A DNA stretch of 64,000 nt, from positions 248,001 to 312,000 of the forward strand of contig JADJQN010000001.1 in NCBI GenBank assembly GCA_016712745.1, read 5' to 3'. The DNA is from Sandaracinaceae bacterium. GTDB taxonomy: Bacteria; Myxococcota_A; Polyangia; Polyangiales; JADJQN01. How positions within the stretch are numbered: position 1 is the stretch's first letter; the number at the start of each line of letters is the position of its first letter. The position numbers and the translations under genes are program-made. Below the pieces are notes generated by a model. It ran no database searches and had not been told where the DNA came from. It saw nothing but the letters and a program-made list of their open reading frames with translations. Below are positions 18,346 through 27,842 of the stretch, piece by piece.

Positions 18346-19836
18346 ATGCTTCACGTCGATAGCCTCCTGCAGCTCGCGCACAAACAAGGGGCCGACGAAG
18401 TTCGTCTCGGAACGGACCGGGCCCCTGAAATGTTCGCAGCGGGCCTGAGCAAGCGGCTGGCAGTGCCCAGCACGAGCGACGAAACCCTCCGGGACCTCCT
18501 CGGCGATCTGGTGGCGAAGGCGGTGAACGCGGGTTTATTCGACGGCAAAGAGTTCAATGCACTGCACGAAGTGCCGAAGGTTGGCATCTATCGCGTGGCC
18601 ATCAGCGCGCGCGGCGACCAGGGCGGGTTCGATGTCGTCTTTCGCGCGGGCGCCACGGCGCCTGCGCCCGCCTTGTCGGCGGCGCCTGCCGTGCTGCCGC
18701 CGGCCAATGAAGGTTCAGCCGCGCGTGAGGCCCTCGATACTGCCGGTATCACACGTCTGCTCGCGCGCGCGCTCGACCTTGGCGCAAGTGATCTGCATCT
18801 TTCGGCCGGAGAGCCTCCGACCATACGCGTGAGCGGCTCGCTTTCGCGGCTGATGAACGAAAACGCCGTCAACGTGGATGCGCTTGTCTTGCCTCTGCTC
18901 GACGCGCGCGCGCAAGAGCGGTTGCAGCAAGGAGTGTCGGTCGATTTTGCACTCGATGTTACGAGCGCGATGTCGTTGCACGGCGCCGGTGAGTGCGCCA
19001 CGCGCGTTCGCGGCAATGCCTATCGCACAGCAAAGGGGCTTGCCGCAGCATTCCGTTTGTTGCCGCCCGCGGCCCCGTCGCTCGACGCTCTCACCGCTTC
19101 GACACTGCTGCACGAACTTGCCTCTCTGCCCAACGGTCTGGTGGTCGTTTGTGGCCCGACTGGTTGCGGCAAGAGCACGACGCTCGCGGCGTTGGCGCGG
19201 GAGACGGTGCGTCGTCGATCCGTGATGCTGCTGACTCTCGAGGATCCGATCGAGTACTCGCTCGACGGAATCGAAGGCGCCAGAAGCCTGGTGCGCCAAC
19301 GGCAAATCGGCCGAGATGTTCGCGACTTCGCGACCGGACTGCGTGATGCGCTGCGCGAGGATCCCGATGTAATTCTTGTCGGCGAGATGCGCGACGCAGA
19401 AAGCATTTCACTCGCACTGACCGCCGCCGAAACGGGGCACCTTGTTTTGACCACGCTGCATAGCCGATCTGCTGCGTCGGCGATCGAACGCATCGTCGAC
19501 ACCTACCCTGAAGGTCGCCAAAGTCAGATACGGGCTCAGCTCGCGGATTCGCTCCGCGCGGTGGTCTCTCAGCGTCTTGTGCCCTGCGCCAATCGCGAAG
19601 GACGCGTGCTGGCGCTCGAAGTGCTGCGAATGACGGCGAGTGTGGCGAACGGCCTACGCGAAGGAAAGATCTCCGTGGTGACGAGTGCGATGCAGTCCGG
19701 TAAGCGCGATGGAATGATCGTGCTCGAGAAATTCCTCGCTGAGCTGGTGCGCAAGGGTGAGATCAGCGCAAGCGACGCACAAGCCGCGGCCAACGACCGC
19801 GACGCTCTGCTCAACTATCAAAAAAACGTCAGCTAA
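18346..19836 (+). CDS. PilT/GspE-type secretion ATPase with N-terminal extension
   Basis: The 496-residue protein has a core like the twitching ATPase PilT: ASDLHLSAGEPP in the N2 domain, Walker A GPTGCGKSTT near residue 271, Asp-box-like TLEDPIEY, Walker B with VILVGEMRD and the His box ETGHLVLTTLHS. It is longer than PilT (about 345 residues) because of about 140 extra N-terminal residues that look like a second, degenerate N-domain. PilT-class ATPases power pilus retraction and twitching. I chose ATG 18346 because AGGA sits six bases upstream; ATG 18331 is possible. No pilus structural genes are adjacent. Confidence 0.88.
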   Translation: MLHVDSLLQLAHKQGADEVRLGTDRAPEMFAAGLSKRLAVPSTSDETLRDLLGDLVAKAVNAGLFDGKEFNALHEVPKVGIYRVAISARGDQGGFDVVFRAGATAPAPALSAAPAVLPPANEGSAAREALDTAGITRLLARALDLGASDLHLSAGEPPTIRVSGSLSRLMNENAVNVDALVLPLLDARAQERLQQGVSVDFALDVTSAMSLHGAGECATRVRGNAYRTAKGLAAAFRLLPPAAPSLDALTASTLLHELASLPNGLVVVCGPTGCGKSTTLAALARETVRRRSVMLLTLEDPIEYSLDGIEGARSLVRQRQIGRDVRDFATGLRDALREDPDVILVGEMRDAESISLALTAAETGHLVLTTLHSRSAASAIERIVDTYPEGRQSQIRAQLADSLRAVVSQRLVPCANREGRVLALEVLRMTASVANGLREGKISVVTSAMQSGKRDGMIVLEKFLAELVRKGEISASDAQAAANDRDALLNYQKNVS

Positions 19837-19839
19837 AGA

Positions 19840-20484
19840 TCAGTCGCAATAGCCGTTCAGGATGAGATAGCGAAGCATGCACGCGGACTGCGGGATGATT
19901 GCGCCGCTGCAGTAAAACGGCGCGCCAGCGTAGTAGCTCGCGCTCGAGCAACCTGTGCCGCTGATCGGAGCAGTGCACGACCCGCCAGTGCAGATGCTGG
20001 CCGCCGTGACGTAGGCATCGCAACCGCAAGTGCCACAGGACGTCGCATCATTCGCAATGCAGCCGCCGAGCTGGCCCGCGACGAGACCGCAGTTCCAGAC
20101 GTCGGAATCTGACGCCGCAGTCGGATTCGCGTACACGTAGGCACACAGACCGAGGTCGGGCGCACCCAGATCGGGCGGACCCAGGTCGGGCGGACCCAGG
20201 TCGGGTGGCCCGAGGTCAGGTAGGCCGGCATCGACCGCCCCCATGTCCGGCGTGCCGCCGTCAGCGAAGGACATGTCGTTCACCGGCGGCGCGCCGGTGT
20301 CGCCCAGCGTCGCGTCACGTGGCCCGCCATCGAAGGCGGGGCCTGCGTCGCCTTGCGCATGGCCGCCATCGAGAGAGTGCCCCGCATCGCGGCGCGCGCC
20401 CGTCTCGGTCGTCGCAGCGCACCCGACCAGCGCAAGCACGGCGAGAAGGCAGTGACCGAGAATGAGCTGAGGTGAGCTGCGCAT
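19840..20484 (-). CDS. Cys-rich lipoprotein with GPPDL linker
   Basis: The 214-residue product has a signal peptide and lipobox (LALVGC near residue 22), then a long Asp/Gly/Pro linker with GPPDL repeats, then a roughly 95-residue Cys-rich domain that includes CGTCGCD and ends in GYCD. I do not recognise the domain. The start at 20484 directly precedes the signal; in-frame ATG codons 36 and 51 bases further upstream are less likely because they add a basic stretch. The gene is convergent with the PilT-like gene (3 bases apart) and divergent from greA. Confidence 0.72.
   Translation of the reverse strand: MRSSPQLILGHCLLAVLALVGCAATTETGARRDAGHSLDGGHAQGDAGPAFDGGPRDATLGDTGAPPVNDMSFADGGTPDMGAVDAGLPDLGPPDLGPPDLGPPDLGAPDLGLCAYVYANPTAASDSDVWNCGLVAGQLGGCIANDATSCGTCGCDAYVTAASICTGGSCTAPISGTGCSSASYYAGAPFYCSGAIIPQSACMLRYLILNGYCD
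20150..20224 (-). repeat. 15-base tandem repeat, five units, in-frame
   Basis: Five 15-base units, reading on the plus strand as variants of CCCAGGTCGGGCGGA, encode the PDLGPPDLG-type linker of the lipoprotein on the minus strand. The middle three are nearly identical, so this is another length-variable linker. Confidence 0.85.
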
Positions 20485-20666
20485 CTGCTGAAACTGGCTC
20501 CTTCGTCGAAAACTATAGCGCATCCGGGAACGCAACGCGCGTGCGTCTCCAGCTCCGGGACGGAAGGCTTGCCGCAGCGCCTCGGAAACCTGGCAGGTTC
20601 GCCTCGTTTCGCGCCGGATTTCTGGCGCTTTTCGGGTGGTGCTGCTCGTGCTACGAAGCTTTGCAC

Positions 20667-21140
20667 ATGGACAAAGTTCCGATGACCCCGAACGGGCACG
20701 CGTCTCTCAAAGAGGAGCTAAAGCGCCTCAAAGAGATCGAGCGTCCGAGAATTTCAGCTGAGATTGGCGTCGCCCGCGATCATGGTGATCTCAAAGAGAA
20801 CGCCGAGTGGCACGCCGCGCGCGAGAAGCAGTCCCTCATCGAGGGACGCATTCTGGACATCGAAGACAAGCTGGCCCGCGCTGAAGTGATCGACCCGTCC
20901 GTGCTTGGTGGCTCGCGCATCAAGTTCGGAGCGCGCGTGAAGCTGGAAGACACCGAGTCGGGCAAGATGGTTGAGTACCGCATCGTCGGTCCTGACGAGT
21001 CTGACATCAACACGGGCAGCATCTCCGTGACGTCGCCTATGGCCAAAGCAATGATTGGCCGCGAAGTTGGCGATGAAATAAACGTCAAAGCCCCAGGCGG
21101 CATTCGTCACTACGAAGTCGTCGAGATCAACTGGCAATAA
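20667..21140 (+). CDS. greA: Transcription elongation factor GreA
   Basis: The 157-residue protein is standard GreA length. It opens with the MTPNGHASLKEELKRLK coiled-coil start and carries the acidic tip segment ARDHGDLKENAEWHAAREKQ, whose Asp and Glu coordinate magnesium in the RNA polymerase active site. The C-terminal FKBP-like domain begins near residue 80. GreA restarts backtracked polymerase by stimulating transcript cleavage. ATG 20667 gives MDKVPMTPNG; a longer upstream frame has no GreA homology. recG starts 54 bases downstream on the same strand. Confidence 0.96.
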   Translation: MDKVPMTPNGHASLKEELKRLKEIERPRISAEIGVARDHGDLKENAEWHAAREKQSLIEGRILDIEDKLARAEVIDPSVLGGSRIKFGARVKLEDTESGKMVEYRIVGPDESDINTGSISVTSPMAKAMIGREVGDEINVKAPGGIRHYEVVEINWQ

Positions 21141-21194
21141 AAGGGCGCACGCACCACAGAGGCGTTTCGGGCCGATATGGAACGACTCTAGGTC

Positions 21195-23672
21195 ATGGCT
21201 CATGCGGGCGATTCGATTTTGCGGGAACTCTCGGCTCTGGTGAAGGAGCCGGATCTTGCTCGCGCGCACGCGCTGGCGCGGCAGTTGCGCGATTCGGTTG
21301 ACGATGCGGGCGTGCAGGCTGCGGCGAATGGCCTGGCGCAGGCCCACGATCAATCGAGCGTGATGCAGAAGGCGGCGCTCGCGCTGCGGCATGCGTCTCG
21401 GTTTTTCGCTGACAGAACCCCCGAGCCGTCGCAGCGCTCCCTTCATGATCGGCGCAAGGACCAGCGGGAAGTGCGGCGCACCGCCGTGCTGTCGAAACAA
21501 CAGCACGAGCACAAAGCGCGCGATGCCGCCGGCGCGCTCAGTGTGCTCGACCGGCCGGTTGAGACCTTGCCTGGGGTAGGACCCGCGGTGGGACGGGCGT
21601 TGCGGAAGCGCTCTCTCGAATCCTTCGGCGATTTGGTGATGATCGTTCCGCGTCGATACGACGACGAGCGTGTGATTACGCCGCTCGCAGAGCTGGTTGC
21701 CGACCAACGGCAGGTGACGATGGGCGTCGTGGCGACCGCGCGGGCTGTGCATGGCAGGCGGCGCTTTGTCGAGGTGACGATTGAGCCGTTGCCCGACGAT
21801 CCGCGTGGGCACTTCGGAATGCTGCGCTTGGTGTGGTTTCAAATGCACCCGCGCTACGCCGACAAATTCGAGCGGGGCAAGCGCGTGCGCGTGGCGGGCG
21901 AGGTCGCCGAGTATCGCGGGGCGCTTACGATGTCGCATCCCGACGTCACGTTTCTCGACGACGGCCAAACCGATGCCCCGGCTCTCATCGTGCCCCGCTA
22001 CCCGCAGGTGCCGGGTGTCGCGCCGAAGGCCCTCGCACGGATGATCAAAGTCGCGGTCGACAAAGCCGTCAGCGCACTGCCCGATGCTGTGCCGGCGCGC
22101 GAACGCGGCGAGCTCGATTTGCCGACCATCGCCGACACGGCGCGTGCATTGCACAATCCACCGTCGGACCTTACCGAAGAAGAACTTGCGCTCTGGAACG
22201 ACGGGGCCACCGGCCACCACATGCGTTTGGCATTCGAGGAATTTTTCGTGCTCGAGCTCGCCTTGGCCGAGCGTCAACGCGAAGAGCGGGGTGTGGGCGC
22301 AGAAGCACTGATTCCGAACGACGCACCGCTTGCGCGAGCTCACGCGGCAATTCCGTTCACGCTAACCAACGCGCAGAAGCGGGCGCTGGACGAGATTGGA
22401 CGCGACATGCGGCGCGACATTCCGATGCGTCGCTTGCTGCAAGGTGATGTCGGGAGCGGCAAAACGGCAGTTGCGATGTTGGCCGCGGCCCACGCCGTCG
22501 CGAGCGGTGCGCAGGTGGCGATCATGGCGCCGACCGAAGTTCTCTCCGAGCAACATTTTCGCTCCATGGCGCCGCTGGCGAAGGCGATTGGTCTCAATAT
22601 CGCGCTCGTAGTCGGTGGGGCGAGGGCCGCCCATCGCAAGCAGGTGCGCAAAGCGCTTGCAGAGGGCACGCTCGACGTCGTGGTCGGCACGCACGCGCTT
22701 CTTGAAGACGATGTGATTTTCCGAAAACTACGTTTAGTCGTCGTGGACGAGCAACACCGCTTCGGAGTAGCTCAGCGCCTGCGCTTGGTTCAGAAGGCGA
22801 GCCAAGGTTTGGCGGCGCCGCTCGCTCCCCACTTGCTGGTCATGACTGCGACGCCAATCCCACGCACGCTTTCGCTCGTCGTCTATGGGGACCTGGAAGC
22901 GAGCGTCATCGACGAGATGCCGCCCGGTCGCATACCAATCACGACGCGAGCCTATTCGCTGGCAGAGCGCGACCGAGCACTCGCCACGGTGCAAAAAGCG
23001 CTCGACGCGCATGGCCAGGCTTTTGTTATTTGTCCGCTCGTGGAGGAGAGTGAAGAATCGGATATGCGCGACGCCGTGAGCACGCACGCGGAGCTCTCGC
23101 AGCGATTTGCCAAGGAAGGCGTCGAGCTTTTGCACGGTCGCATGAAGGCGGAGGACAAGCATCGTGCGATGGAGCGTTTTGCGAGTGGTGAAGTAAAAGT
23201 GCTCGTGTCCACGACGGTCGTCGAAGTGGGAGTCGATGTCCCTAAAGCGAACGTCATCATGATCGAGCACGCAGAGCGTTTTGGACTGGCACAGCTTCAT
23301 CAGTTGCGCGGGCGCGTCGGTCGCGGCGGGCAAAAGAGCGCATGCCTTCTGGTGCACGATGCGAAGGGCGAAGACGCCGTCGCGCGCATGCGTATTCTTT
23401 GCGAGACAAACGATGGCTTCCGCATCGCCGAGGAGGATCTACGCATACGTGGTCCCGGCGAGGTATTCGGCCGTAGGCAGTCGGGACTGCCGGGCTTTCG
23501 CTTCGGAGATCTGCGTCGCGACGTGGCGTTGCTCGAAAAAGCACGCAGTGCGGCGCGTTCTCTGCTCGCCCGCGACCCCGACCTCAATGCCCCCGAGAAT
23601 CGTGGATCGGCCCACGCGCTCGAGCGCTTGTCGCGTTCCGATCGCGCAGTGGTGCGGGAAGAGGCCGGATGA
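21195..23672 (+). CDS. recG: ATP-dependent DNA helicase RecG
   Basis: At 825 residues it is longer than Escherichia coli RecG (about 690) because of about 120 extra N-terminal residues. It then has the wedge/OB region (LPGVGPAVGRALRKR), Walker A GDVGSGKT near residue 419, DEQHRFGV motif II near 517, TATPIPRT motif III, and a C-terminal helicase half ending with the RGPGEVFGRRQSGLP TRG-like block. RecG remodels stalled forks and Holliday junctions. Its stop overlaps the next start as ATGA. Confidence 0.95.
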   Translation: MAHAGDSILRELSALVKEPDLARAHALARQLRDSVDDAGVQAAANGLAQAHDQSSVMQKAALALRHASRFFADRTPEPSQRSLHDRRKDQREVRRTAVLSKQQHEHKARDAAGALSVLDRPVETLPGVGPAVGRALRKRSLESFGDLVMIVPRRYDDERVITPLAELVADQRQVTMGVVATARAVHGRRRFVEVTIEPLPDDPRGHFGMLRLVWFQMHPRYADKFERGKRVRVAGEVAEYRGALTMSHPDVTFLDDGQTDAPALIVPRYPQVPGVAPKALARMIKVAVDKAVSALPDAVPARERGELDLPTIADTARALHNPPSDLTEEELALWNDGATGHHMRLAFEEFFVLELALAERQREERGVGAEALIPNDAPLARAHAAIPFTLTNAQKRALDEIGRDMRRDIPMRRLLQGDVGSGKTAVAMLAAAHAVASGAQVAIMAPTEVLSEQHFRSMAPLAKAIGLNIALVVGGARAAHRKQVRKALAEGTLDVVVGTHALLEDDVIFRKLRLVVVDEQHRFGVAQRLRLVQKASQGLAAPLAPHLLVMTATPIPRTLSLVVYGDLEASVIDEMPPGRIPITTRAYSLAERDRALATVQKALDAHGQAFVICPLVEESEESDMRDAVSTHAELSQRFAKEGVELLHGRMKAEDKHRAMERFASGEVKVLVSTTVVEVGVDVPKANVIMIEHAERFGLAQLHQLRGRVGRGGQKSACLLVHDAKGEDAVARMRILCETNDGFRIAEEDLRIRGPGEVFGRRQSGLPGFRFGDLRRDVALLEKARSAARSLLARDPDLNAPENRGSAHALERLSRSDRAVVREEAG

Positions 23673-26257
23673 GCGGTCTTTCGCGCTTCGCCGCGTTCGC
23701 GCGCGTGTGCGTGATTGCGTCGCTTTGGCTATTCGCGGCCGACGCGCTCGTGCTGTGGCTCACACGCCGGGGTACGTCGCTTACGCCTCACGAGTGGCGC
23801 AGCGCCTTGCTCGGCGATTGGGGCACGCTGTGGGCAGCCGCTCTGAGCGCCTTAGTTCTGATTTTTGGCCTCTCCGTGCGCGTTGGCTTCTCGGAGAATC
23901 AAGATCAGCACGAACGCGCGTTCGCGACGCGAAGACTTGCGCTCTTCGTAGGCGTGCTCTCGACGTTCGGATTCGCGTGGCTCCTGTGGGTGCTCACGTC
24001 GGGGCGACAGGCGCAGCAGATTCCGGGTCGCATTGTGTGGGTCGTGCTCGCAACGGTCATTCTTGGCGCGAGTACGATGTTTGGGATTCGTGGCTGGATG
24101 GCACTGCGGGTGCGAGGCGGTGCCTTCGGTAGATTGGCTATCGGGCTGGTTGCTGGGGCGCTGACATTCGTACTTGCGTGGGCCGACGCGGCGATTCTGC
24201 GACGCGGTTATCCTGCCTTCCACGCAGCTCTCGCGCTGCTCGCGCTTTCAATGGCATTGGCATTCGCCGACAGCTGGTTTGCGCGAAAACCAGTCCGTCA
24301 CGCGTTCACCTGGACTGCATTAGTCTTCGTTTGCAGTGCGTTCTCCGCACTCATTTTAGCGTCGGTCTGCGAGGCACCAGCCATACACTTCGTGCTGAGT
24401 GAGCGTGCGCCGCTGGCCGGCAAGCTCGTTCAATTTTTGCCGATCAGACGGCCGCCACTCGTTACGCCACAGCGCGTTTCGCGGCCGCCGCTGGCTGACG
24501 CGGCGACGCCGGTGCAGCGTGTGCAGGCCGCACTCGATCTGCGAGGACAGAGCGTGCTTTTGATCACGGTTGACGCTCTGCGTGCCGATCGACTCCGCGC
24601 ATGTGGAGGACATGGCCTTACGCCAAATATCGATGCGCTCGCGCGCGACGGGGTCGTGTTCACGCACGCCTACACCTCTACGCCGCACACGTCGTACGCG
24701 CTTACGAGCGTTTTGACTGGGACTTTCATGCGGCCGGTTATGGAGCTATCGACGCACGTGCGTGCTCACGACACGATTGCGGACATCGTACGACGCCACG
24801 GCATGCGTACCGCCGCGTTCTATCCGCCGGCGGTCTTCTTCGTCGACGAGGACCGCTTTGCCGCGTATCGCGGGAACGGTTTCGGCTTCGAAACCCGTCA
24901 GGAGACGTTCGCGACTGGAAGGGAGCGCGTCGCGCAACTTCGAGATTACTTGGTGAGTGTAAACTCCGCCGAGCCGCTGCTGGTTTGGGTACATCTCTTT
25001 GAGCCGCATGAGCCCTACGAGCCGCCCGCGGAGTTTGCCCGCGGCGAATCGGACGTCGAACGTTACGATGGTGAAGTTCGCGCCGCTGACGCTGCCGTCG
25101 GTGAGCTCGTCTCAGCGTTTCGCGAAGCGCGCCCCTTGAGCACGGTGGTGCTTACCGCCGATCACGGCGAGGAATTCGGCGAGCACGGGGGCCAGTTCCA
25201 TGGCACGACCCTCTATGAAGAGCAGGTGAGGGTGCCCCTCGTTTGGTCTTCGCCAGGTGTTCTTGCGCCGCGCGTGGTTCAGGCTGCGGTCGAAAACGTC
25301 GATATTGCGCCGACGGTGCTCGCGGCTCTCGGAATCCCGGGAGATGCGCGCATGCGTGGTGACGACCTCTCCGCAGCCATGCAGGCTGACGCAAGCGCGC
25401 GCGCGACGCACGCTTTTGCGAGCATTCACAACGAGTGGATGGTAAGCGATGGCGTTTTCAAGGTGGTCTGCCAGCAATCCGAGAGCGGTTGCCGCTTCTA
25501 TGACCTGCACGATGACCCGGCGGAGTCGCGAGACGCGAGCGAGGCGCATCCGGAAGAGCTCGCGCTACTGCGTACGCTCCTCTCCGACATGATCGCGTCC
25601 GTGCCTCGCGCGGAGGCTGTTGACACAGCATCGTGGCCGCTCGTGCTTTCGCAAGCGGAGCTTGGGGATTCGCAAGTCGCGCCGGCACTCGTGCCGCTGT
25701 TGGGTTCGACCAACGTTGACGCGCGTCGCGCAGCGGCGCGTTTTTTGGGCGAGCTTCGTTTCGCGCCCGCGTCGACTGTGCTCGCACGCACACGAGTGGA
25801 AGACTCTGACGAATCGGTGCGCGGCGAGGCGGCAATCGCTGCACTGATTCTCGGGGACGCGGATTCCGTTGCCGACGTGCGCTTACTTGCCCGTAACTCG
25901 AGTGCCGACGTTGTGATGCAAAATCGTGCAAGGCGCGCGGCGCTTGTTCTTGCCGCTACGAACGATCCAACGGGAGCGCCGGCGCTTAGTCTGCTCGCCC
26001 GCGATTCGCATGAGGAATCTGAACTACGTGAGGCGGCGATTGGTGCCCTCGGCCATCTCAAGGTGCGTGGCGCGCGCCAGATCTTAGTTGGGTTGCTGTC
26101 AGATCTCACGTTGCGTACCGCAGCAGCGAACGCGCTGGGGGACCTCGGCGACCGCCGTGCGCTGCCCGCTCTGCGCACAGCGCTTGCGAGCGAACGCTAT
26201 CCCGCAGCTCGCCAAGCCGAAGAACGCGCGATTGCGCGACTCAGCGCGCGTCACTAG
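23669..26257 (+). CDS. Membrane-anchored sulfatase-fold hydrolase with HEAT repeats
   Basis: The 862-residue protein starts with seven or so membrane segments (residues about 10-245). An alkaline-phosphatase/sulfatase domain follows: VDALRADRL with a metal Asp near 301, a nucleophile region STPHTSYALTSVLTG with Thr341 at the usual catalytic position, and TADHGEEFGEHG near 498 for the second metal site. The last 200 or so residues are Ala/Leu-rich HEAT-like repeats. The Cys/Ser-x-Pro-x-Arg formylglycine motif is absent, so a Thr nucleophile, as in phosphatases and phosphoglycerol/phosphoethanolamine transferases, is more likely than a true sulfatase. The catalytic part should face the periplasm. 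It is translationally coupled to recG. Confidence 0.82.
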   Translation: MSGLSRFAAFARVCVIASLWLFAADALVLWLTRRGTSLTPHEWRSALLGDWGTLWAAALSALVLIFGLSVRVGFSENQDQHERAFATRRLALFVGVLSTFGFAWLLWVLTSGRQAQQIPGRIVWVVLATVILGASTMFGIRGWMALRVRGGAFGRLAIGLVAGALTFVLAWADAAILRRGYPAFHAALALLALSMALAFADSWFARKPVRHAFTWTALVFVCSAFSALILASVCEAPAIHFVLSERAPLAGKLVQFLPIRRPPLVTPQRVSRPPLADAATPVQRVQAALDLRGQSVLLITVDALRADRLRACGGHGLTPNIDALARDGVVFTHAYTSTPHTSYALTSVLTGTFMRPVMELSTHVRAHDTIADIVRRHGMRTAAFYPPAVFFVDEDRFAAYRGNGFGFETRQETFATGRERVAQLRDYLVSVNSAEPLLVWVHLFEPHEPYEPPAEFARGESDVERYDGEVRAADAAVGELVSAFREARPLSTVVLTADHGEEFGEHGGQFHGTTLYEEQVRVPLVWSSPGVLAPRVVQAAVENVDIAPTVLAALGIPGDARMRGDDLSAAMQADASARATHAFASIHNEWMVSDGVFKVVCQQSESGCRFYDLHDDPAESRDASEAHPEELALLRTLLSDMIASVPRAEAVDTASWPLVLSQAELGDSQVAPALVPLLGSTNVDARRAAARFLGELRFAPASTVLARTRVEDSDESVRGEAAIAALILGDADSVADVRLLARNSSADVVMQNRARRAALVLAATNDPTGAPALSLLARDSHEESELREAAIGALGHLKVRGARQILVGLLSDLTLRTAAANALGDLGDRRALPALRTALASERYPAARQAEERAIARLSARH

Positions 26258-26260
26258 GAG

Positions 26261-27397
26261 CTAAGGCAGCAGCCGCTTGCGATATCCGTCGATGAGGCTC
26301 TGTGCGACTTCGCACGGAACGCCGAGGTACGCTTCGTCGTAGCGAATGTCGGGAGCGTTGCGGCGCGAGATGAGCAGGCGCTTAGTGCCGTGGTAGCCCT
26401 CGAGCAGCGACCAACTCGAGCGCACTTCGACGGTCGCGCGAACGATATCGCCCAGAGCAACACGAAGGACGCCGCTGCGCGCGCGCATGAGCATGTCACT
26501 TGCGGTGATCACCAGCGCGATACCTTTGCGCGGGCGAATCTCGCGACGTATCAAGTAGGCCCACAGGAAGGGCACTGCGAGCAGGCACGACCCAATCATT
26601 AGAGGAAGCGCGGGACCAAGCGCACGCAGCGCGTCCGCGGGCAGACGCGCGTAACCAATGAAGACGGCGGCGCCCACGAGTACGGTCGCATACGGTCCTT
26701 TGCGTAACCAGCCGCGGCCGTGCTTCAAGACGGCGACGCCTTCGGGCCGAGCGCCGCCCGCGACGTCGTCGAAAAGACGGCTGCGCGAAATCTCGACCAC
26801 TTCGCCGGAGCCGCCTGCGGCCTTTGCGGTTAGTGGGCCACGCCAGCGCATGAGGCGCTCGGCGAATGCACCGGCCGTCGCATCGAAGACTGGTGGGACT
26901 TCCACATAGACGCGTCCGCTCGACGGTCGTGTGACGATGAACACTTCACTGTAGCGACGTCCAGCGCGACCGCGCCAATCGCCGCGCTCGACAATATCGA
27001 TAATGTCGGTGCGTGGCAGCGCGATGTCTCCCACCGGCGATCGGTAGAGAATGCCCTCGTCACAAATAGCGATTCGGTAGTCTTTGCGCTCGGACATAAC
27101 GTTCAAGCGTTTAATGAGCATAGCCAGCAGGAAAGCCGCGCGGATGGTGAGTACTAAGGCGACGATGCGAACGAAGAGCCCGAGCGGATCGATGGACGAC
27201 CCGTTCAAATGATCGCGGTAGAAGGAAAATGCCCACGCGCCGGCCGCCACGACGGGAGCGAGCACGGCGCTCATTCCAGCGCCATCGAGTACCGGTGGCG
27301 ACGCGCCGCGCAGCACTTCGACGTCATCGATGTCGACTCCAGCGCGGAGGGCTTTCTCCGCCTTATCAATCCACGACGTTGTCGCTTCCACGCTCAT
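26261..27397 (-). CDS. Membrane protein with PH-like cytoplasmic segments, unknown
   Basis: The 378-residue product has pairs of hydrophobic segments near residues 45-90 and 250-290 separated by beta-rich soluble parts (YRIAICDEGILYRSPVGDIALPRTDI, cut short here), reminiscent of bacterial PH-like membrane proteins, but no family is certain. The start at 27397 overlaps the stop of the upstream small lipoprotein gene (ATGA), which settles it against a much longer open frame. It is convergent with the sulfatase-fold gene, 3 bases away. Function unknown. Confidence 0.68.
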   Translation of the reverse strand: MSVEATTSWIDKAEKALRAGVDIDDVEVLRGASPPVLDGAGMSAVLAPVVAAGAWAFSFYRDHLNGSSIDPLGLFVRIVALVLTIRAAFLLAMLIKRLNVMSERKDYRIAICDEGILYRSPVGDIALPRTDIIDIVERGDWRGRAGRRYSEVFIVTRPSSGRVYVEVPPVFDATAGAFAERLMRWRGPLTAKAAGGSGEVVEISRSRLFDDVAGGARPEGVAVLKHGRGWLRKGPYATVLVGAAVFIGYARLPADALRALGPALPLMIGSCLLAVPFLWAYLIRREIRPRKGIALVITASDMLMRARSGVLRVALGDIVRATVEVRSSWSLLEGYHGTKRLLISRRNAPDIRYDEAYLGVPCEVAQSLIDGYRKRLLP

Positions 27398-27735
27398 CCG
27401 GTGCAGGGGCAGGCCGCCGCCATCCCTTGCTGAAGTTCGACTACCGTGTTTTTGGCGTTGTCGCAGCGCGCGCGCAAGTCTGTGTCGCGCACTGGCGACG
27501 TTACAGTGCACACGGCGGCGCTCGCGTCTACCGCAGCGCGCGTTGCGCCGCAGCGTGCTTCGCACGTTGCACTTCTGTCCCTTGCGATGGCGCATGCGCG
27601 CGCGAGGTCGGCTTCGTGGTTTTGCACGGAGCGCACTTCGTCGTCCGTCGCCGAGCGCAGTGCGCCGCTGCCATGGCCGCAGGAGGCGAGCAGAGTGGCC
27701 GAAACAATGAGAGCCGCGCGCCAGTGCATGGACAC
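27394..27735 (-). CDS. Small lipoprotein, unknown function
   Basis: The 113-residue protein has a signal peptide with the lipobox LLASC near residue 19 and about 94 mature residues with nine further Cys, several arranged as CEARC and CPC. It looks like an exported, disulfide-stabilised helical protein. No family is recognised. It is translationally coupled to the membrane protein downstream and divergent from the MglA-like gene across 107 bases that hold both promoters. Confidence 0.72.
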   Translation of the reverse strand: MSMHWRAALIVSATLLASCGHGSGALRSATDDEVRSVQNHEADLARACAIARDRSATCEARCGATRAAVDASAAVCTVTSPVRDTDLRARCDNAKNTVVELQQGMAAACPCTG

Positions 27736-27842
27736 TGTTTTGCCACGTCTTCGTGAAAAGATCGCCTACGTTGTCGCGGTCGCGGCGCCTCTTTGTGTCC
27801 AGTCTTTGCACCCCGCGCGAAATCAGCGAATGATACGGCTCG

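Noticed and set aside
20754..22343. 529-codon open frame on the minus strand
   Set aside because: It lies antisense to greA and the 5' part of recG, both of which have clear conserved motifs; the translation is Arg/His-rich with no recognisable domain.
23281..24132. 283-codon plus-strand frame across the recG/sulfatase junction
   Set aside because: Out of frame with both genes, which show coupling by ATGA and conserved ends; the translation is Arg-rich.
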